Source of the DNA: Pseudomonas sp. URMO17WK12:I2
GTDB taxonomy: Bacteria; Pseudomonadota; Gammaproteobacteria; Pseudomonadales; Pseudomonadaceae
DNA length: 64,000 nucleotides
Reading direction: 5' to 3'
Assembly: GCF_003253735.1 (NCBI RefSeq)
Contig: NZ_QKYW01000006.1
Coordinates: 62,001-126,000 of the forward strand
Positions 1 through 8,415 of this stretch are shown in pieces (the first letter of the stretch is position 1; the number at the start of each line of letters is the position of its first letter). A program made the position numbers and the translations under genes. The notes beneath the pieces are model-generated. The model was not told the origin of the DNA. It saw only the letters and a program-made list of their open reading frames with translations, and ran no database searches.

Positions 1-1470
1 GAGCGCCCGCTCAGCGTTCGCCTGGGGCGCCAGGTGTTCAACTGGGGCGAGGGTGTGTTCTATCGCGGCGGGGTGAACGCCAGCAACCCGGTGGATGGCG
101 CACGGTTCCGCCTGCCTGGCGCGGAGATCAAGGAAGTGCTGATTCCCGTCGAGGCCGTCAGCTTCAATATCGGCCTGACCGACAACCTGTCGATGGAAGC
201 CTTCTACCAGTTCAAATGGGAAGAAAGCGCCATCGACCCGGTGGGCAGCTACTTCGCCGAGACCGATCTGTTCGCCGAGGGGGGCGATACGGCCTACGCC
301 AGCAATCCGGCGCTGGGCAGCGCCGCCTTCCGCAGCAACTATGCCGGCCTGACGGCCCTTGGCGTTGGTGGGCTGCAGGGCACTGACTACCTCGACAGCA
401 ACGGTTACTTCAAGGTCGCCTCCATTGGCTCGGATATCAAGGCCAAGGATGACGGTCAGTTCGGCGTTGCCTTTCGTTATATCGCCGAACAGCTGAACGC
501 CACCGAGTTCGGGTTCTACTTCGTCAACTACCACGCCAAGGAGCCGACGCTCTACGCCGACCTCGATGGTTTCTCGGGCCTGGATATGGACGCCATCACC
601 AGCGCGGCCAGCGCTGGCAGCATTCCCAGCTACGCCGCAATGCTCAACGCTGCTGGTGCCGGTAGCGCTCAGGCGCAGACGCTCCTGGGCCTGGTCAACG
701 GGGCAGCCACCGTCGATGCCGCCAACCAGGCCAATGCGCACCGCGAGTATGTGGAAAACATCCGCATGTACGGCTTCAGCTTCAACACCACTCTGGGCGA
801 TGCCTCGCTGTTCGGTGAGCTGGCCTACCGGCCGAACCTGCCGATCGCCATTGCCGCGACCAATGACCTGCTCGGCGATCTGCTGCGCCAGGGATCGCGA
901 CTGGTGCAGGGGCAGCAGGGCAACATCGGCGGTCAGCCGCTGCAGCTGGGTGATTCAATCCACAACTACGAGCGTGTCGAGGCCTACAACGCCTCGCTGG
1001 GCAGCATCTACAACTTCGGCCCTTCGCTGGGCTTCGATGCCCTGACCGGGGTGGCCGAACTGGCTTCCGAGCACCTGCGCGGCAGCGACCTGAAATACAC
1101 CGCCTTCGATGGCTCGACCCGCTATTACGCGGGGCGGGGTGATTCTTCCTACACCTTCGGCTATGGCCGCAGCTACCAGGCCAACAAGAATGCCTATGGC
1201 TACACCCTGGTGCTGTCCGGTACCTGGAACGATGTGCTGGCCGGGGTGAACCTGTCGCCCTTCGTCGTCTACAAGGACGATTTCGAGGGCAACTCCTACC
1301 AGACCGGCAATTTCGTCGAGGGCCGCAAGGCCTACACCGTCGGCATGAAGGCGGCGTACATGAACAGCCTGGAAGCCGAACTGCAGTACACCGAGTTTTC
1401 CGGCGGTGGCAACAACAACGCCGTGCGTGACCGCGACAACATCGGCTTCAACGTCAAATACTCCTTCTGA
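1..1470 (+). CDS. DUF1302 family outer-membrane-associated protein (5' partial)
   Basis: The reading frame is open from the first base, so the true start lies upstream; the GTG at 34 is internal. The visible 489 codons have the DUF1302 pattern: the opening RQVFNWGEG stretch, many alternating aromatic/polar segments typical of outer-membrane beta strands, and a C-terminal strand ending in phenylalanine (FNVKYSF), the usual signal for BAM-dependent insertion. The family's function is unproven, but it recurs beside DUF1329 genes. It is followed after 15 bp by a DUF1329 gene, then Ycf48-like and RND genes on the same strand, suggesting one envelope module. Family assignment is confident; a porin or ligand-binding role is inference. 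Confidence 0.85.
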   Translation, partial: ERPLSVRLGRQVFNWGEGVFYRGGVNASNPVDGARFRLPGAEIKEVLIPVEAVSFNIGLTDNLSMEAFYQFKWEESAIDPVGSYFAETDLFAEGGDTAYASNPALGSAAFRSNYAGLTALGVGGLQGTDYLDSNGYFKVASIGSDIKAKDDGQFGVAFRYIAEQLNATEFGFYFVNYHAKEPTLYADLDGFSGLDMDAITSAASAGSIPSYAAMLNAAGAGSAQAQTLLGLVNGAATVDAANQANAHREYVENIRMYGFSFNTTLGDASLFGELAYRPNLPIAIAATNDLLGDLLRQGSRLVQGQQGNIGGQPLQLGDSIHNYERVEAYNASLGSIYNFGPSLGFDALTGVAELASEHLRGSDLKYTAFDGSTRYYAGRGDSSYTFGYGRSYQANKNAYGYTLVLSGTWNDVLAGVNLSPFVVYKDDFEGNSYQTGNFVEGRKAYTVGMKAAYMNSLEAELQYTEFSGGGNNNAVRDRDNIGFNVKYSF

Positions 1471-1485
1471 TCACGGGGAAACAGC

Positions 1486-2847
1486 ATGCTGAACATCAAG
1501 GGTGTCGCCGTCGCGCTGGTGCTGCTGGCTGGCAACAGCATGGCGGCCGTCTCGCCGCAGGACGCCGCCAAGCTCGGCAGCAGCCTGACGCCGCTGGGCG
1601 CTGAAAAAGCGGGTAACGCTGCCGGCAGCATTCCCCCGTGGACCGGCGGCATCACCCAGGCGCCGGCCGGGTACAAGGGCTCGGGCACCCACCATATTGA
1701 CCCCTTCGCCGGTGACAAGCCGCTGTTCACCATCACTCGCGCCAACCTGGCCCAGTACCGCGATCAGCTGACGCCGGGGCAGGTGGCGTTGTTCGAGACC
1801 TACCCGGATAGCTTCCAGATGCCGGTCTACCCCAGCCACCGCTCCGGCTCGGCACCGCAGTGGGTGTACGCCAACACCGCGAAGAACGCCGTCAGCGCCA
1901 AGCTGCTCGACGGCGGCAATGGCTTTGCCGATGCTTTCGGCGGTATCCCGTTCCCGATTCCGCAGAATGGCGTCGAAGCCTTGTGGAACCATATCGCCCG
2001 CTACCGTGGCACCTACGTTGTGCGCCGCGCTTCTGAAGTGGCGGTGCAGCGCAACGGCTCCTATTCGCTGGTTACCTCGCAGCAGGAAGCGCTGTTCAAG
2101 TTCTACGACCCGAAAGGCAGCTACGCCAGCCTCAACAACATCCTGTTCTACTACCTGTCGTCAACCCGCAGCCCGGCGCGGCTGGCCGGTGGCGCGGTGC
2201 TGGTTCACGAAACCCTGGATCAGGTCAAGCAGCCGCGGCAGGCCTGGGGCTATAACGCCGGCCAGCGGCGGGTGCGGCGCGCGCCGAACCTGGCGTATGA
2301 CACGCCGATCTCCGCCGCCGACGGCCTGCGTACCGCCGATGACACCGACATGTTCAACGGCGCCCCGGATCGCTACGACTGGAAGCTGCTCGGCAAGCGG
2401 GAAATCTACATCCCCTACAACAGCTACAAGCTCACCAGCGCGCAGGTGAAATACAAGGATCTGCTGCAGGTCGGCCATCTCAACCCGGCCTACACGCGCT
2501 ACGAGCTGCACCGCGTGTGGGTGGTGGAGGGCACGCTCAAGACTGGCGCCCGGCATATCTATTCCAAGCGTACCCTTTACCTGGACGAAGACAGCTGGCA
2601 GGCCGCCGTGGTCGATCAGTACGACGGCCGCGGCGAGTTGTGGCGCGTATCGATGGCCTACCTGAAGAACTATTACGAGCTGCCGACCACCTGGTCTGCG
2701 CTGGACGTGTTTCACGACCTGCAGGCCCGCCGCTACCACGTGCAGAACCTGGACAACGAGGAAGCCAACACCATCGACTTCAGCCAGCCGACTGCCGATG
2801 ATGGCTACTTCACACCGGCACAGCTGCGCCGTCGCGGTACCCGCTAG
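1486..2847 (+). CDS. DUF1329 domain-containing exported protein
   Basis: A 453-residue protein with a Sec signal peptide (MLNIKGVAVALVLLAGNSMA), so it is probably periplasmic or attached to the outer membrane. The body matches DUF1329: a conserved SIPPWTGG region near residue 50, then a long beta-rich domain resembling LolA/LolB-type lipid-binding folds. The start ATG has an upstream GGGGAA ribosome site. It lies 15 bp after the DUF1302 gene and about 165 bp before the Ycf48-like gene. DUF1302/DUF1329 pairs are widespread in proteobacteria and often sit near genes for hydrophobic compounds such as fatty acids, terpenes or steroids. The substrate here is unknown. Confidence 0.87.
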   Translation: MLNIKGVAVALVLLAGNSMAAVSPQDAAKLGSSLTPLGAEKAGNAAGSIPPWTGGITQAPAGYKGSGTHHIDPFAGDKPLFTITRANLAQYRDQLTPGQVALFETYPDSFQMPVYPSHRSGSAPQWVYANTAKNAVSAKLLDGGNGFADAFGGIPFPIPQNGVEALWNHIARYRGTYVVRRASEVAVQRNGSYSLVTSQQEALFKFYDPKGSYASLNNILFYYLSSTRSPARLAGGAVLVHETLDQVKQPRQAWGYNAGQRRVRRAPNLAYDTPISAADGLRTADDTDMFNGAPDRYDWKLLGKREIYIPYNSYKLTSAQVKYKDLLQVGHLNPAYTRYELHRVWVVEGTLKTGARHIYSKRTLYLDEDSWQAAVVDQYDGRGELWRVSMAYLKNYYELPTTWSALDVFHDLQARRYHVQNLDNEEANTIDFSQPTADDGYFTPAQLRRRGTR

Positions 2848-3012
2848 CAGGGAAGGCCCGCCCGTTGTATGACCGGCATTCGCGCGGTCGATAACACGGG
2901 CTTTTTCTTACAAAACAGCAGATCGTGGCGGCTACCATGATGCATAAAGGCCGCTAGCATAGGCGGCGCTTCAACAAGCGCCGGATATAACAAGAACAAG
3001 GGGGAGTTGTGT

Positions 3013-4056
3013 ATGAGTGAGCCCATCGTGCGGCGCACCCGAAGCGGTAATAAACCGCGGCCCGTGCTGCAGGTCCTGGCACTGTGCTCGCTGCTGGTGG
3101 CGGGCGTGCCGGTGGTGCAGGCCCAGGCTGCCGACGCCGCGACCTTCTCGGTGCCGTCGAGCCGCGCCGTTTCCAGCCTTCTGCTCGACGTTGCCCACGC
3201 CGGCAAGCGCCTGGTGGCGGTCGGCGAGCGCGGCCACGTGCTGTACTCCGACGATGACGGCGGCAACTGGACCCAGGCCAAGGTGCCGACCCGGCAGATG
3301 CTCACCGCCGTGTATTTCGTCGATGACCAGCATGGTTGGGCAGTCGGCCACGATGCGCTGATCCTGGCGAGCAGCGACGGCGGCGCGACCTGGAGCAAGC
3401 AGTTCGAAGACCTGCAGCGCGAAGCGCCGCTGCTCGACCTGTGGTTCAAGGATGCGCAGCACGGTTTCGCCATCGGTGCCTACGGTGCGCTGCTGCAAAC
3501 CATTGATGGCGGCAGCACCTGGGACGACGTCAGCGACCGCCTCGACAACGAAGACACCTACCACCTCAACGCCATCGCCGATGTGCCGGGCGCCGGGCTG
3601 TTCATCGTCGGCGAAGCGGGCAGCCTGTTTCGCTCCACCGATGGTGGGCAAAGCTGGGAAACCCTGGAGGGGCCTTACCAAGGCTCGCTGTTCGGCGTGA
3701 TCGGCAGTGGCGAGGCCAACGGCCTGCTGGTGTTCGGCCTGCGCGGCCACCTGTTCCGTTCCATGGATGCGGGCGATACCTGGCAGCAGGTTCCGCTGAC
3801 CACCGCCGGTGGTGGCGACCTGGAGTTCGGCCTGGCCAGTGCGGCCACCTTGAACGATGGCAGCATCGTGGTGGTGGGCCACGGCGGCAGCGTGTTGCGC
3901 AGTACCGATCACGGCAACAGCTTCAGCGTGTTCAACCGCCCGGATCGTTTATCGGTGGCGGGCGTTACCGCCGGGGCAGACGGCAAATTGGTGCTGGTCG
4001 GGCAGGGCGGTGTACGCCTGACCACCGAGACCGGTGCCAATCCAGGCCAACAATAA
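3013..4056 (+). CDS. Ycf48/BNR-repeat periplasmic protein
   Basis: A 347-residue exported protein with a signal sequence of about 40 residues ending near VVQAQA. It then carries at least six BNR/Asp-box-like repeats (DDGGNW, SDGGATW, IDGGSTW, TDGGQSW, MDAGDTW, TDHGNSF), the signature of a Ycf48/photosystem II assembly-like beta propeller. In a non-photosynthetic bacterium this is simply a propeller scaffold. The ATG at 3013 is preferred over the in-frame TTG at 3007 because GGGGAG at 3001-3006 is well spaced for it. The downstream RND gene starts 19 bp after the stop, so the two are probably co-transcribed; the propeller may be the RND protein's periplasmic partner (inference). Confidence 0.85.
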   Translation: MSEPIVRRTRSGNKPRPVLQVLALCSLLVAGVPVVQAQAADAATFSVPSSRAVSSLLLDVAHAGKRLVAVGERGHVLYSDDDGGNWTQAKVPTRQMLTAVYFVDDQHGWAVGHDALILASSDGGATWSKQFEDLQREAPLLDLWFKDAQHGFAIGAYGALLQTIDGGSTWDDVSDRLDNEDTYHLNAIADVPGAGLFIVGEAGSLFRSTDGGQSWETLEGPYQGSLFGVIGSGEANGLLVFGLRGHLFRSMDAGDTWQQVPLTTAGGGDLEFGLASAATLNDGSIVVVGHGGSVLRSTDHGNSFSVFNRPDRLSVAGVTAGADGKLVLVGQGGVRLTTETGANPGQQ

Positions 4057-4075
4057 CAAGCTGGGGTAGTGTTCG

Positions 4076-6454
4076 ATGAGTAACCTTGATCAAGACAAGG
4101 CCAGCTTGCTGGAGCGCCTGATCTTCAATAACCGACCGGCAGTGATCCTGATCTGCTTGCTGGTCAGCGTCTTCCTGTTCTTCCAGGCCACCCAGGTGCG
4201 CCCCTCGACCAGCTTCGAGAAGATGATTCCGCTGAGCCATCCGTTCATCCAGAACATGATGGAGCACCGCAACGACCTGGCGAACCTCGGCAATACCGTG
4301 CGGATTGCCGTGGAGGCCAAGGACGGCGACATCTTCAGCCAGTCCTATATGGAAACCCTGCGCCAGATCCACGACGAGGTGTTCTACATCCCCGGCGTCG
4401 ATCGCTCTGGGCTCAAGTCGCTGTGGAGCCCCAGCGTGCGCTGGACCGAAGTGACCGAGGAAGGCTTCGCCGGCGGCGAGGTGATTCCGCAGACCTACGA
4501 TGGCAGCGCGCAGAGCCTCGAAGAGCTGCGCGGCAACGTGCTCAAGTCCGGGCAGATCGGCCGCCTGGTGGCCAACAACTTCAAGTCCAGCATCATCGAC
4601 GTGCCGTTGCTCGAGTCCTATCCGGATCCTGAAGACCAGGGCCGACTGATCAAGCTCGACTACCAGCAGTTCTCCCACCAGCTCGAAGAGAAGATCCGCA
4701 ACAAGTACCAGGCGCAGAACCCGGACGTGCAGATCCACATCATCGGCTTCGCCAAGAAGGTCGGTGACCTGATCGATGGTCTGATGATGGTCGCGCTGTT
4801 CTTCGGCGTGGCGTTGCTGATCACCTTCGTGCTGCTGTACTGGTTCACCTGGTGCATCCGCAGCACCATCGCCGTGGTGATCACCACCCTTGTGGCCGTG
4901 GGCTGGCAATTGGGCCTGATGCACACGGTGGGCTTCGGCATCGACCCGTACTCCATGCTGGTGCCGTTCTTGATCTTCGCCATCGGCATTTCCCATGGCG
5001 TGCAGAAGATCAACGGCATCGCCCTGCAGTCCAGCGCGGCGGACACGCCGCTGATGGCCGCGCGGCTGACCTTCCGCCAGCTGTTCCTGCCGGGGATGAT
5101 CGCCATCCTCGCCGACGCCGTGGGCTTCATCACCCTGCTGCTGATCGATATCGGGGTGATTCGCGAACTGGCCATCGGCGCCTCCATCGGTGTAGCGGTG
5201 ATCGTGTTCACCAACCTGATCCTGCTGCCGGTGGCGATTTCCTACATCGGCATCAGCAAAAAGGCTGTGGCCCGGAGCAAGCGCGACGCGGTGAGCGAAC
5301 ACCCGTTCTGGCGGCGGTTGTCCAACTTCGCCAGTGCCAAGGTAGCGCCGATTTCCGTGAGCCTGGCACTGGTCGCCGCGGTGGGCGGTTTCTGGTACCA
5401 GCACCAGTACCTGCAGGTCGGCGACCTCGATCAGGGCGCCCCGGAGCTACGCCCGGACTCGCGCTACAACCTCGACAACGACTTCGTGATCCGCAACTAC
5501 TCGACCAGTTCCGACGTGCTGGTGGTGATGGTCAAGACCGCGCCCGAAGGTTGCTCCACCTATGAAGCCATGGCCGCCATGGACGAGTTGATGTGGACCA
5601 TGGACAACACGCCAGGCGTGCAATCGGCGATCTCCATGGTCAGCGTGTCGCGCCAGGTGATCAAGGGCATGAACGAGGGCAACCTGAAGTGGGAAACCCT
5701 GTCGCGTAACCCCGACGTGCTCAACAACTCCATCGCCCGCGCCGACGGCCTGTACAACGCCGACTGCTCGGTGGCGCCGGTGCTGGTGTTCCTCGAAGAC
5801 CACAAGGCGGAAACGCTCAAGCGTGCGGTGAAGGCGGTCGAGGGCTTCGTTGCCGAGCATGAGTCCGACAAGGTGGAGTTCCTGCTGGCCGCCGGTAATG
5901 CCGGTATCGAGGCAGCTACCAACGAAGTGATCAGTACCTCCGAGCTGCTGATTCTGGTGCTGGTGTACCTGTGCGTCGGCGTCATGTGCATGATCACCTT
6001 CCGCTCGTTCGCCGCGACCGTGTGTATCGTGCTGCCGCTGATCCTCACCTCGATCCTCGGCAACGCCCTGATGGCCTTCCTGGGCATCGGCGTGAAAGTC
6101 GCGACCCTGCCGGTGATCGCCCTGGGCGTCGGCATCGGCGTGGACTACGGCATCTACATCTACAGCCGCCTGGAAACCTTCCTGCGCGCCGGCCTGCCAC
6201 TGCAGGAAGCCTACTACCAGACGCTGCGCTCCACCGGTAAAGCGGTGCTGTTCACCGGCCTGTGCCTGGCCATCGGCGTGGCGACCTGGATGTTCTCGGC
6301 GATCAAGTTCCAGGCCGACATGGGCCTGATGCTGACCTTCATGTTTATCGTCAACATGTTCGGCGCGCTGTGGCTGCTGCCGGCGCTGGCGCACTTCCTG
6401 ATCAAGCCCGAGAAACTGGCGGGCAAGAAGGGGGGGGCGCTGCTGGCGCACTGA
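4076..6454 (+). CDS. RND/MMPL family transporter
   Basis: A 792-residue inner-membrane protein of the RND superfamily, MMPL type. One membrane helix lies near residues 20-40, then a periplasmic domain, then a helix block near residues 230-390; the second half repeats the plan (helix about 425-445, periplasmic domain, helix block about 625-775). The GVGIGVDYGIYIYSR segment in the second helix block is the conserved charged motif expected for proton coupling. The family exports lipids or hydrophobic compounds. It is the last gene of the DUF1302-DUF1329-Ycf48-RND series and is followed by a strong terminator. A decayed copy of its last ~100 codons lies at 11551-11712. Confidence 0.9.
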   Translation: MSNLDQDKASLLERLIFNNRPAVILICLLVSVFLFFQATQVRPSTSFEKMIPLSHPFIQNMMEHRNDLANLGNTVRIAVEAKDGDIFSQSYMETLRQIHDEVFYIPGVDRSGLKSLWSPSVRWTEVTEEGFAGGEVIPQTYDGSAQSLEELRGNVLKSGQIGRLVANNFKSSIIDVPLLESYPDPEDQGRLIKLDYQQFSHQLEEKIRNKYQAQNPDVQIHIIGFAKKVGDLIDGLMMVALFFGVALLITFVLLYWFTWCIRSTIAVVITTLVAVGWQLGLMHTVGFGIDPYSMLVPFLIFAIGISHGVQKINGIALQSSAADTPLMAARLTFRQLFLPGMIAILADAVGFITLLLIDIGVIRELAIGASIGVAVIVFTNLILLPVAISYIGISKKAVARSKRDAVSEHPFWRRLSNFASAKVAPISVSLALVAAVGGFWYQHQYLQVGDLDQGAPELRPDSRYNLDNDFVIRNYSTSSDVLVVMVKTAPEGCSTYEAMAAMDELMWTMDNTPGVQSAISMVSVSRQVIKGMNEGNLKWETLSRNPDVLNNSIARADGLYNADCSVAPVLVFLEDHKAETLKRAVKAVEGFVAEHESDKVEFLLAAGNAGIEAATNEVISTSELLILVLVYLCVGVMCMITFRSFAATVCIVLPLILTSILGNALMAFLGIGVKVATLPVIALGVGIGVDYGIYIYSRLETFLRAGLPLQEAYYQTLRSTGKAVLFTGLCLAIGVATWMFSAIKFQADMGLMLTFMFIVNMFGALWLLPALAHFLIKPEKLAGKKGGALLAH

Positions 6455-6476
6455 CGGGTTGGCTCTATAAAAAGCG

Positions 6477-6514
6477 CGACCTCTACGGCATTTGCATGCC
6501 GTAGAGGTCGTTTT
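6477..6514 (+). terminator. Intrinsic terminator after the RND gene
   Basis: A perfect 14-bp stem (6477-6490 with 6497-6510) closes a 6-base loop and is followed by TTTT. It is placed 22 bp after the RND stop codon. Confidence 0.9.
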
Positions 6515-6638
6515 GCTAATGCACGGTGGGGCTGGTTTTTGTAGGGCAGTTATGGCCGTGAAAATGCGGAAGTCAGGCGAGTACAGGTGAGGCCGTTCTG
6601 TAGGTCGGTAAGTTGTTGATTGATATGGAGTTTGATTT

Positions 6639-6668
6639 TTGCGAATACGGGTAGGGTGCGCTTATACA
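6639..6668 (+). promoter_or_regulatory. Candidate cassette promoter (Pc-like)
   Basis: TTGCGA at 6639-6644 and TATACA at 6663-6668 are separated by 18 bp, a reasonable sigma-70 match. It lies about 45 bp upstream of the first GTTAGGT core and points into the cassette array, where an integron Pc would be expected. Found by eye only. Confidence 0.4.
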
Positions 6669-6712
6669 GAACGCTTTACTATTGCGTTAACGCAGAATTC
6701 TGTTTAGTCACT

Positions 6713-6719
6713 GTTAGGT
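6713..6719 (+). other. Array-proximal recombination core (attI-like)
   Basis: GTTAGGT fits the GTTRRRY core but, unlike the other copies, is not preceded by the palindromic attC arms. This is what an attI site, or the remains of one, looks like. The first cassette begins here. Confidence 0.5.
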
Positions 6720-6730
6720 GCATATTCAAA

Positions 6731-7171
6731 ATGCTGGATCTCCAGAAAATTGTGGATATGGTCAGAGATACTGCTGATAGATTTGGCCCGTCCAACCCGC
6801 AAGAAATTAAAAAACTTATTTCTTATTGCCAAAAAGCGCCTGAGCGCAATGTGTTTTTCGCACTATTTTCTTTCTTTTATGACCCATCTCTGCAAGAAAA
6901 CAAATTTCAACGACAACAAGTCGCTGGAGCATTGCTATTTGAACTGACGCCCGCATCAGCCCTTGAGCTGGAAGGCTCAATTTATGCTGCAGCAAAAACT
7001 TGGGATTACAGCATTGAAGAACTACCATGGTATTGGTGCAAAGTGTTTGGTACAGACGTTGTAGTTAATTTTCTAAACGATCTGCTGCCGGATATAGAAG
7101 ACAAAGAAACTATAAAAAGCATTCAAACAATGCTGTTTTGGTGCAGTGGTTTTGAGCAGCAATGCACCTAG
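6731..7171 (+). CDS. Cassette 1 hypothetical protein
   Basis: A 146-residue soluble protein with no signal peptide or membrane helix. It is rich in predicted helix and has a central LELEGSIYAAAKTWDY segment followed by a W-rich stretch (ELPWYWCKVFG). I do not recognise the family. The ATG at 6731 is chosen because it follows the recombination core at 6713-6719; a longer in-frame extension would run back through the core into the leader. The stop codon TAG lies in the first bases of the following attC, as usual for integron cassettes. Low GC content sets it apart from the RND gene upstream. Confidence 0.65.
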   Translation: MLDLQKIVDMVRDTADRFGPSNPQEIKKLISYCQKAPERNVFFALFSFFYDPSLQENKFQRQQVAGALLFELTPASALELEGSIYAAAKTWDYSIEELPWYWCKVFGTDVVVNFLNDLLPDIEDKETIKSIQTMLFWCSGFEQQCT

Positions 7172-7241
7172 CAACTGGTTAAAATCGTTCGCTCCGCTCA
7201 CTGGAACGGGCTAAAGCCCGCCCCTTAACCAAACGTTAGGT
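7169..7241 (+). repeat. attC site 1
   Basis: Starts with a degenerate 5' core (TAGCAAC, 7169-7175) and ends with GTTAGGT (7235-7241). Between them are the arms GTTCGCTCCGCTCACTGG and GGGCTAAAGCCC. It closes cassette 1. Confidence 0.85.
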
Positions 7242-7249
7242 CTCTACTC

Positions 7250-7576
7250 ATGCTCCCACTGCACCTTGCCGTCGAGCACATGAATGAAGCGGCATTGCGC
7301 GAGCTGTTGGATGCTGGCGTAGATCCCAATGCTCCGGATCCAGAAGTCGGCGGCTTCCGTCCGCTTCACGTTGCGGTTGATATTGAGTGCGAAGACTCGT
7401 GCTGTCGCTACGATATGGGCGATGCCAGCGCCTCGCCTAAGGCAACAGTTTCTCGAATTCTTGTGGAGGCAGGAGCAAGCCCTGATCTTCCTGATTTTCA
7501 AGGCAGAACTGCTCGTTCAATCGCAAAGGAGAGACTGCATGCTGAGGCACTACTCCTCTTCGGACCTGAGACATAA
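7250..7576 (+). CDS. Cassette 2 ankyrin-repeat protein
   Basis: A 108-residue protein made of about three ankyrin-like repeats. The diagnostic units are LPLHLAVEH...LLDAGVDPN, FRPLHVAVDIE... and ILVEAGASPDLPDFQGRTARSIA. Ankyrin repeats are protein-binding scaffolds; small solo versions are common in bacterial accessory DNA and the partner here is unknown. The middle repeat carries a Cys-rich insertion (EDSCCRYD). The ATG follows 8 bp after the attC 1 core. The stop codon TAA sits inside the 5' core of the next attC. There is no signal peptide, so it is probably cytoplasmic. Confidence 0.75.
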   Translation: MLPLHLAVEHMNEAALRELLDAGVDPNAPDPEVGGFRPLHVAVDIECEDSCCRYDMGDASASPKATVSRILVEAGASPDLPDFQGRTARSIAKERLHAEALLLFGPET

Positions 7577-7629
7577 CCCCTCGGCCAAGGGACCTGCCTG
7601 CGGCAGGCCCCTAACCTCGAACATTAGAA
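7571..7629 (+). repeat. attC site 2 (short, divergent)
   Basis: Begins with ACATAAC (7571-7577) and ends at a degenerate ATTAGAA (7623-7629). The inner palindrome is CCTGCC/GGCAGG rather than the GGGCTAAAGCCC seen in the other sites, and the site is only 59 bp. It probably has a different cassette origin. Confidence 0.55.
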
Positions 7630-7644
7630 GACGAATCATATCAC

Positions 7645-8319
7645 ATGGCACTGCAGACATATGGCGATGAAAGGTCTCTCCTCTATTGTGCTTTCTGCGG
7701 AGGAGAAACAGGAACGCGCGACCATTGTCCCTCTAAAGTTTTTCTAGAGCGCCCGTTTCCGGAGGACTTGCCGGTAGTTCCTGCGTGCGGCCAGTGCAAT
7801 GCCAAATTTTCCTCTGATGAGGAATACCTCGCATGTCTCCTCGAATGCGTTCTGACTGGGTCTACAGACCCAGAAGTAATTCTAAGATCTTCGATTAAGA
7901 AAACCTTACAGCATTCGCCTGCGCTGCGATCTCGTATTGAGCAATCGCGAACGCTAAACGGCGACCAAACTATCTTCGTACCAGAATATGACCGTGTTCT
8001 TTCAATAGTTACAAAGCTTGCCCAGGGGCATGCTCTTTACGAGCTTCATGAAGCTTGCCCATCTAGTCCTGATACTGTGTGGGCCACACCGTTGGCACTA
8101 CTCTCTGAACCGGATCTATTAGAATTTGAACGCCCTGAGTATCCATCTATCTGGCCTGAGGTAGGCAGCAGAGCCATGCAGCGCTTAATTATTGATGGAC
8201 AACCTGAATCCCCTTGGGTCGTTGTTCAACCAGGCATTTACCGTTACTTGGCTATCCCTGGTACGGCTGTACACATAGTTATCCACGAATATTTAGCCGG
8301 TTATGCATGCTGGGGCTAG
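7645..8319 (+). CDS. Cassette 3 HNH-like zinc-binding protein
   Basis: A 224-residue protein whose first 50 residues have an HNH/zinc-ribbon arrangement: CAFCGG (CxxC), then TRDHCPSK carrying the D-H pair, then PACGQCN (CxxC). In HNH proteins of the McrA type, paired CxxC motifs hold zinc and the central histidine is the catalytic base. The remaining ~170 residues are not recognised and lack membrane segments. It could be a nuclease or a DNA-binding defence or regulatory protein; only the N-terminal motif supports this. It is the one cassette gene here whose stop is clear of the attC, by about 13 bp. Confidence 0.7.
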   Translation: MALQTYGDERSLLYCAFCGGETGTRDHCPSKVFLERPFPEDLPVVPACGQCNAKFSSDEEYLACLLECVLTGSTDPEVILRSSIKKTLQHSPALRSRIEQSRTLNGDQTIFVPEYDRVLSIVTKLAQGHALYELHEACPSSPDTVWATPLALLSEPDLLEFERPEYPSIWPEVGSRAMQRLIIDGQPESPWVVVQPGIYRYLAIPGTAVHIVIHEYLAGYACWG

Positions 8320-8331
8320 CGTGTCGTCGTC

Positions 8332-8404
8332 CAATAACTGATTCAAACCGTTCGCTTCGCTCACTGCGACGGGCTAAAGCCTGCCCCTTAACCAAACGTT
8401 AGGT
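8332..8404 (+). repeat. attC site 3
   Basis: CAATAAC at 8332-8338, the GTTCGCTTCGCTCACTG arm, GGGCTAAAGCCT, CCTTAACCAAAC, then GTTAGGT at 8398-8404. It is close to sites 1 and 4-6. Confidence 0.88.
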
Positions 8405-8415
8405 GTCTTACAAAC

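Noticed and set aside
34..36. GTG at 34 as the start of the first gene
   Set aside because: The frame is open and family-like from base 1, so the start is outside the window.
3013..4056. Ycf48 similarity taken as a photosynthesis gene
   Set aside because: No photosynthetic genes; the BNR propeller is a general scaffold in proteobacteria.
6515..6712. Remnant of an integron integrase left of the array
   Set aside because: No recombinase motif could be read on either strand and the gap is too short.
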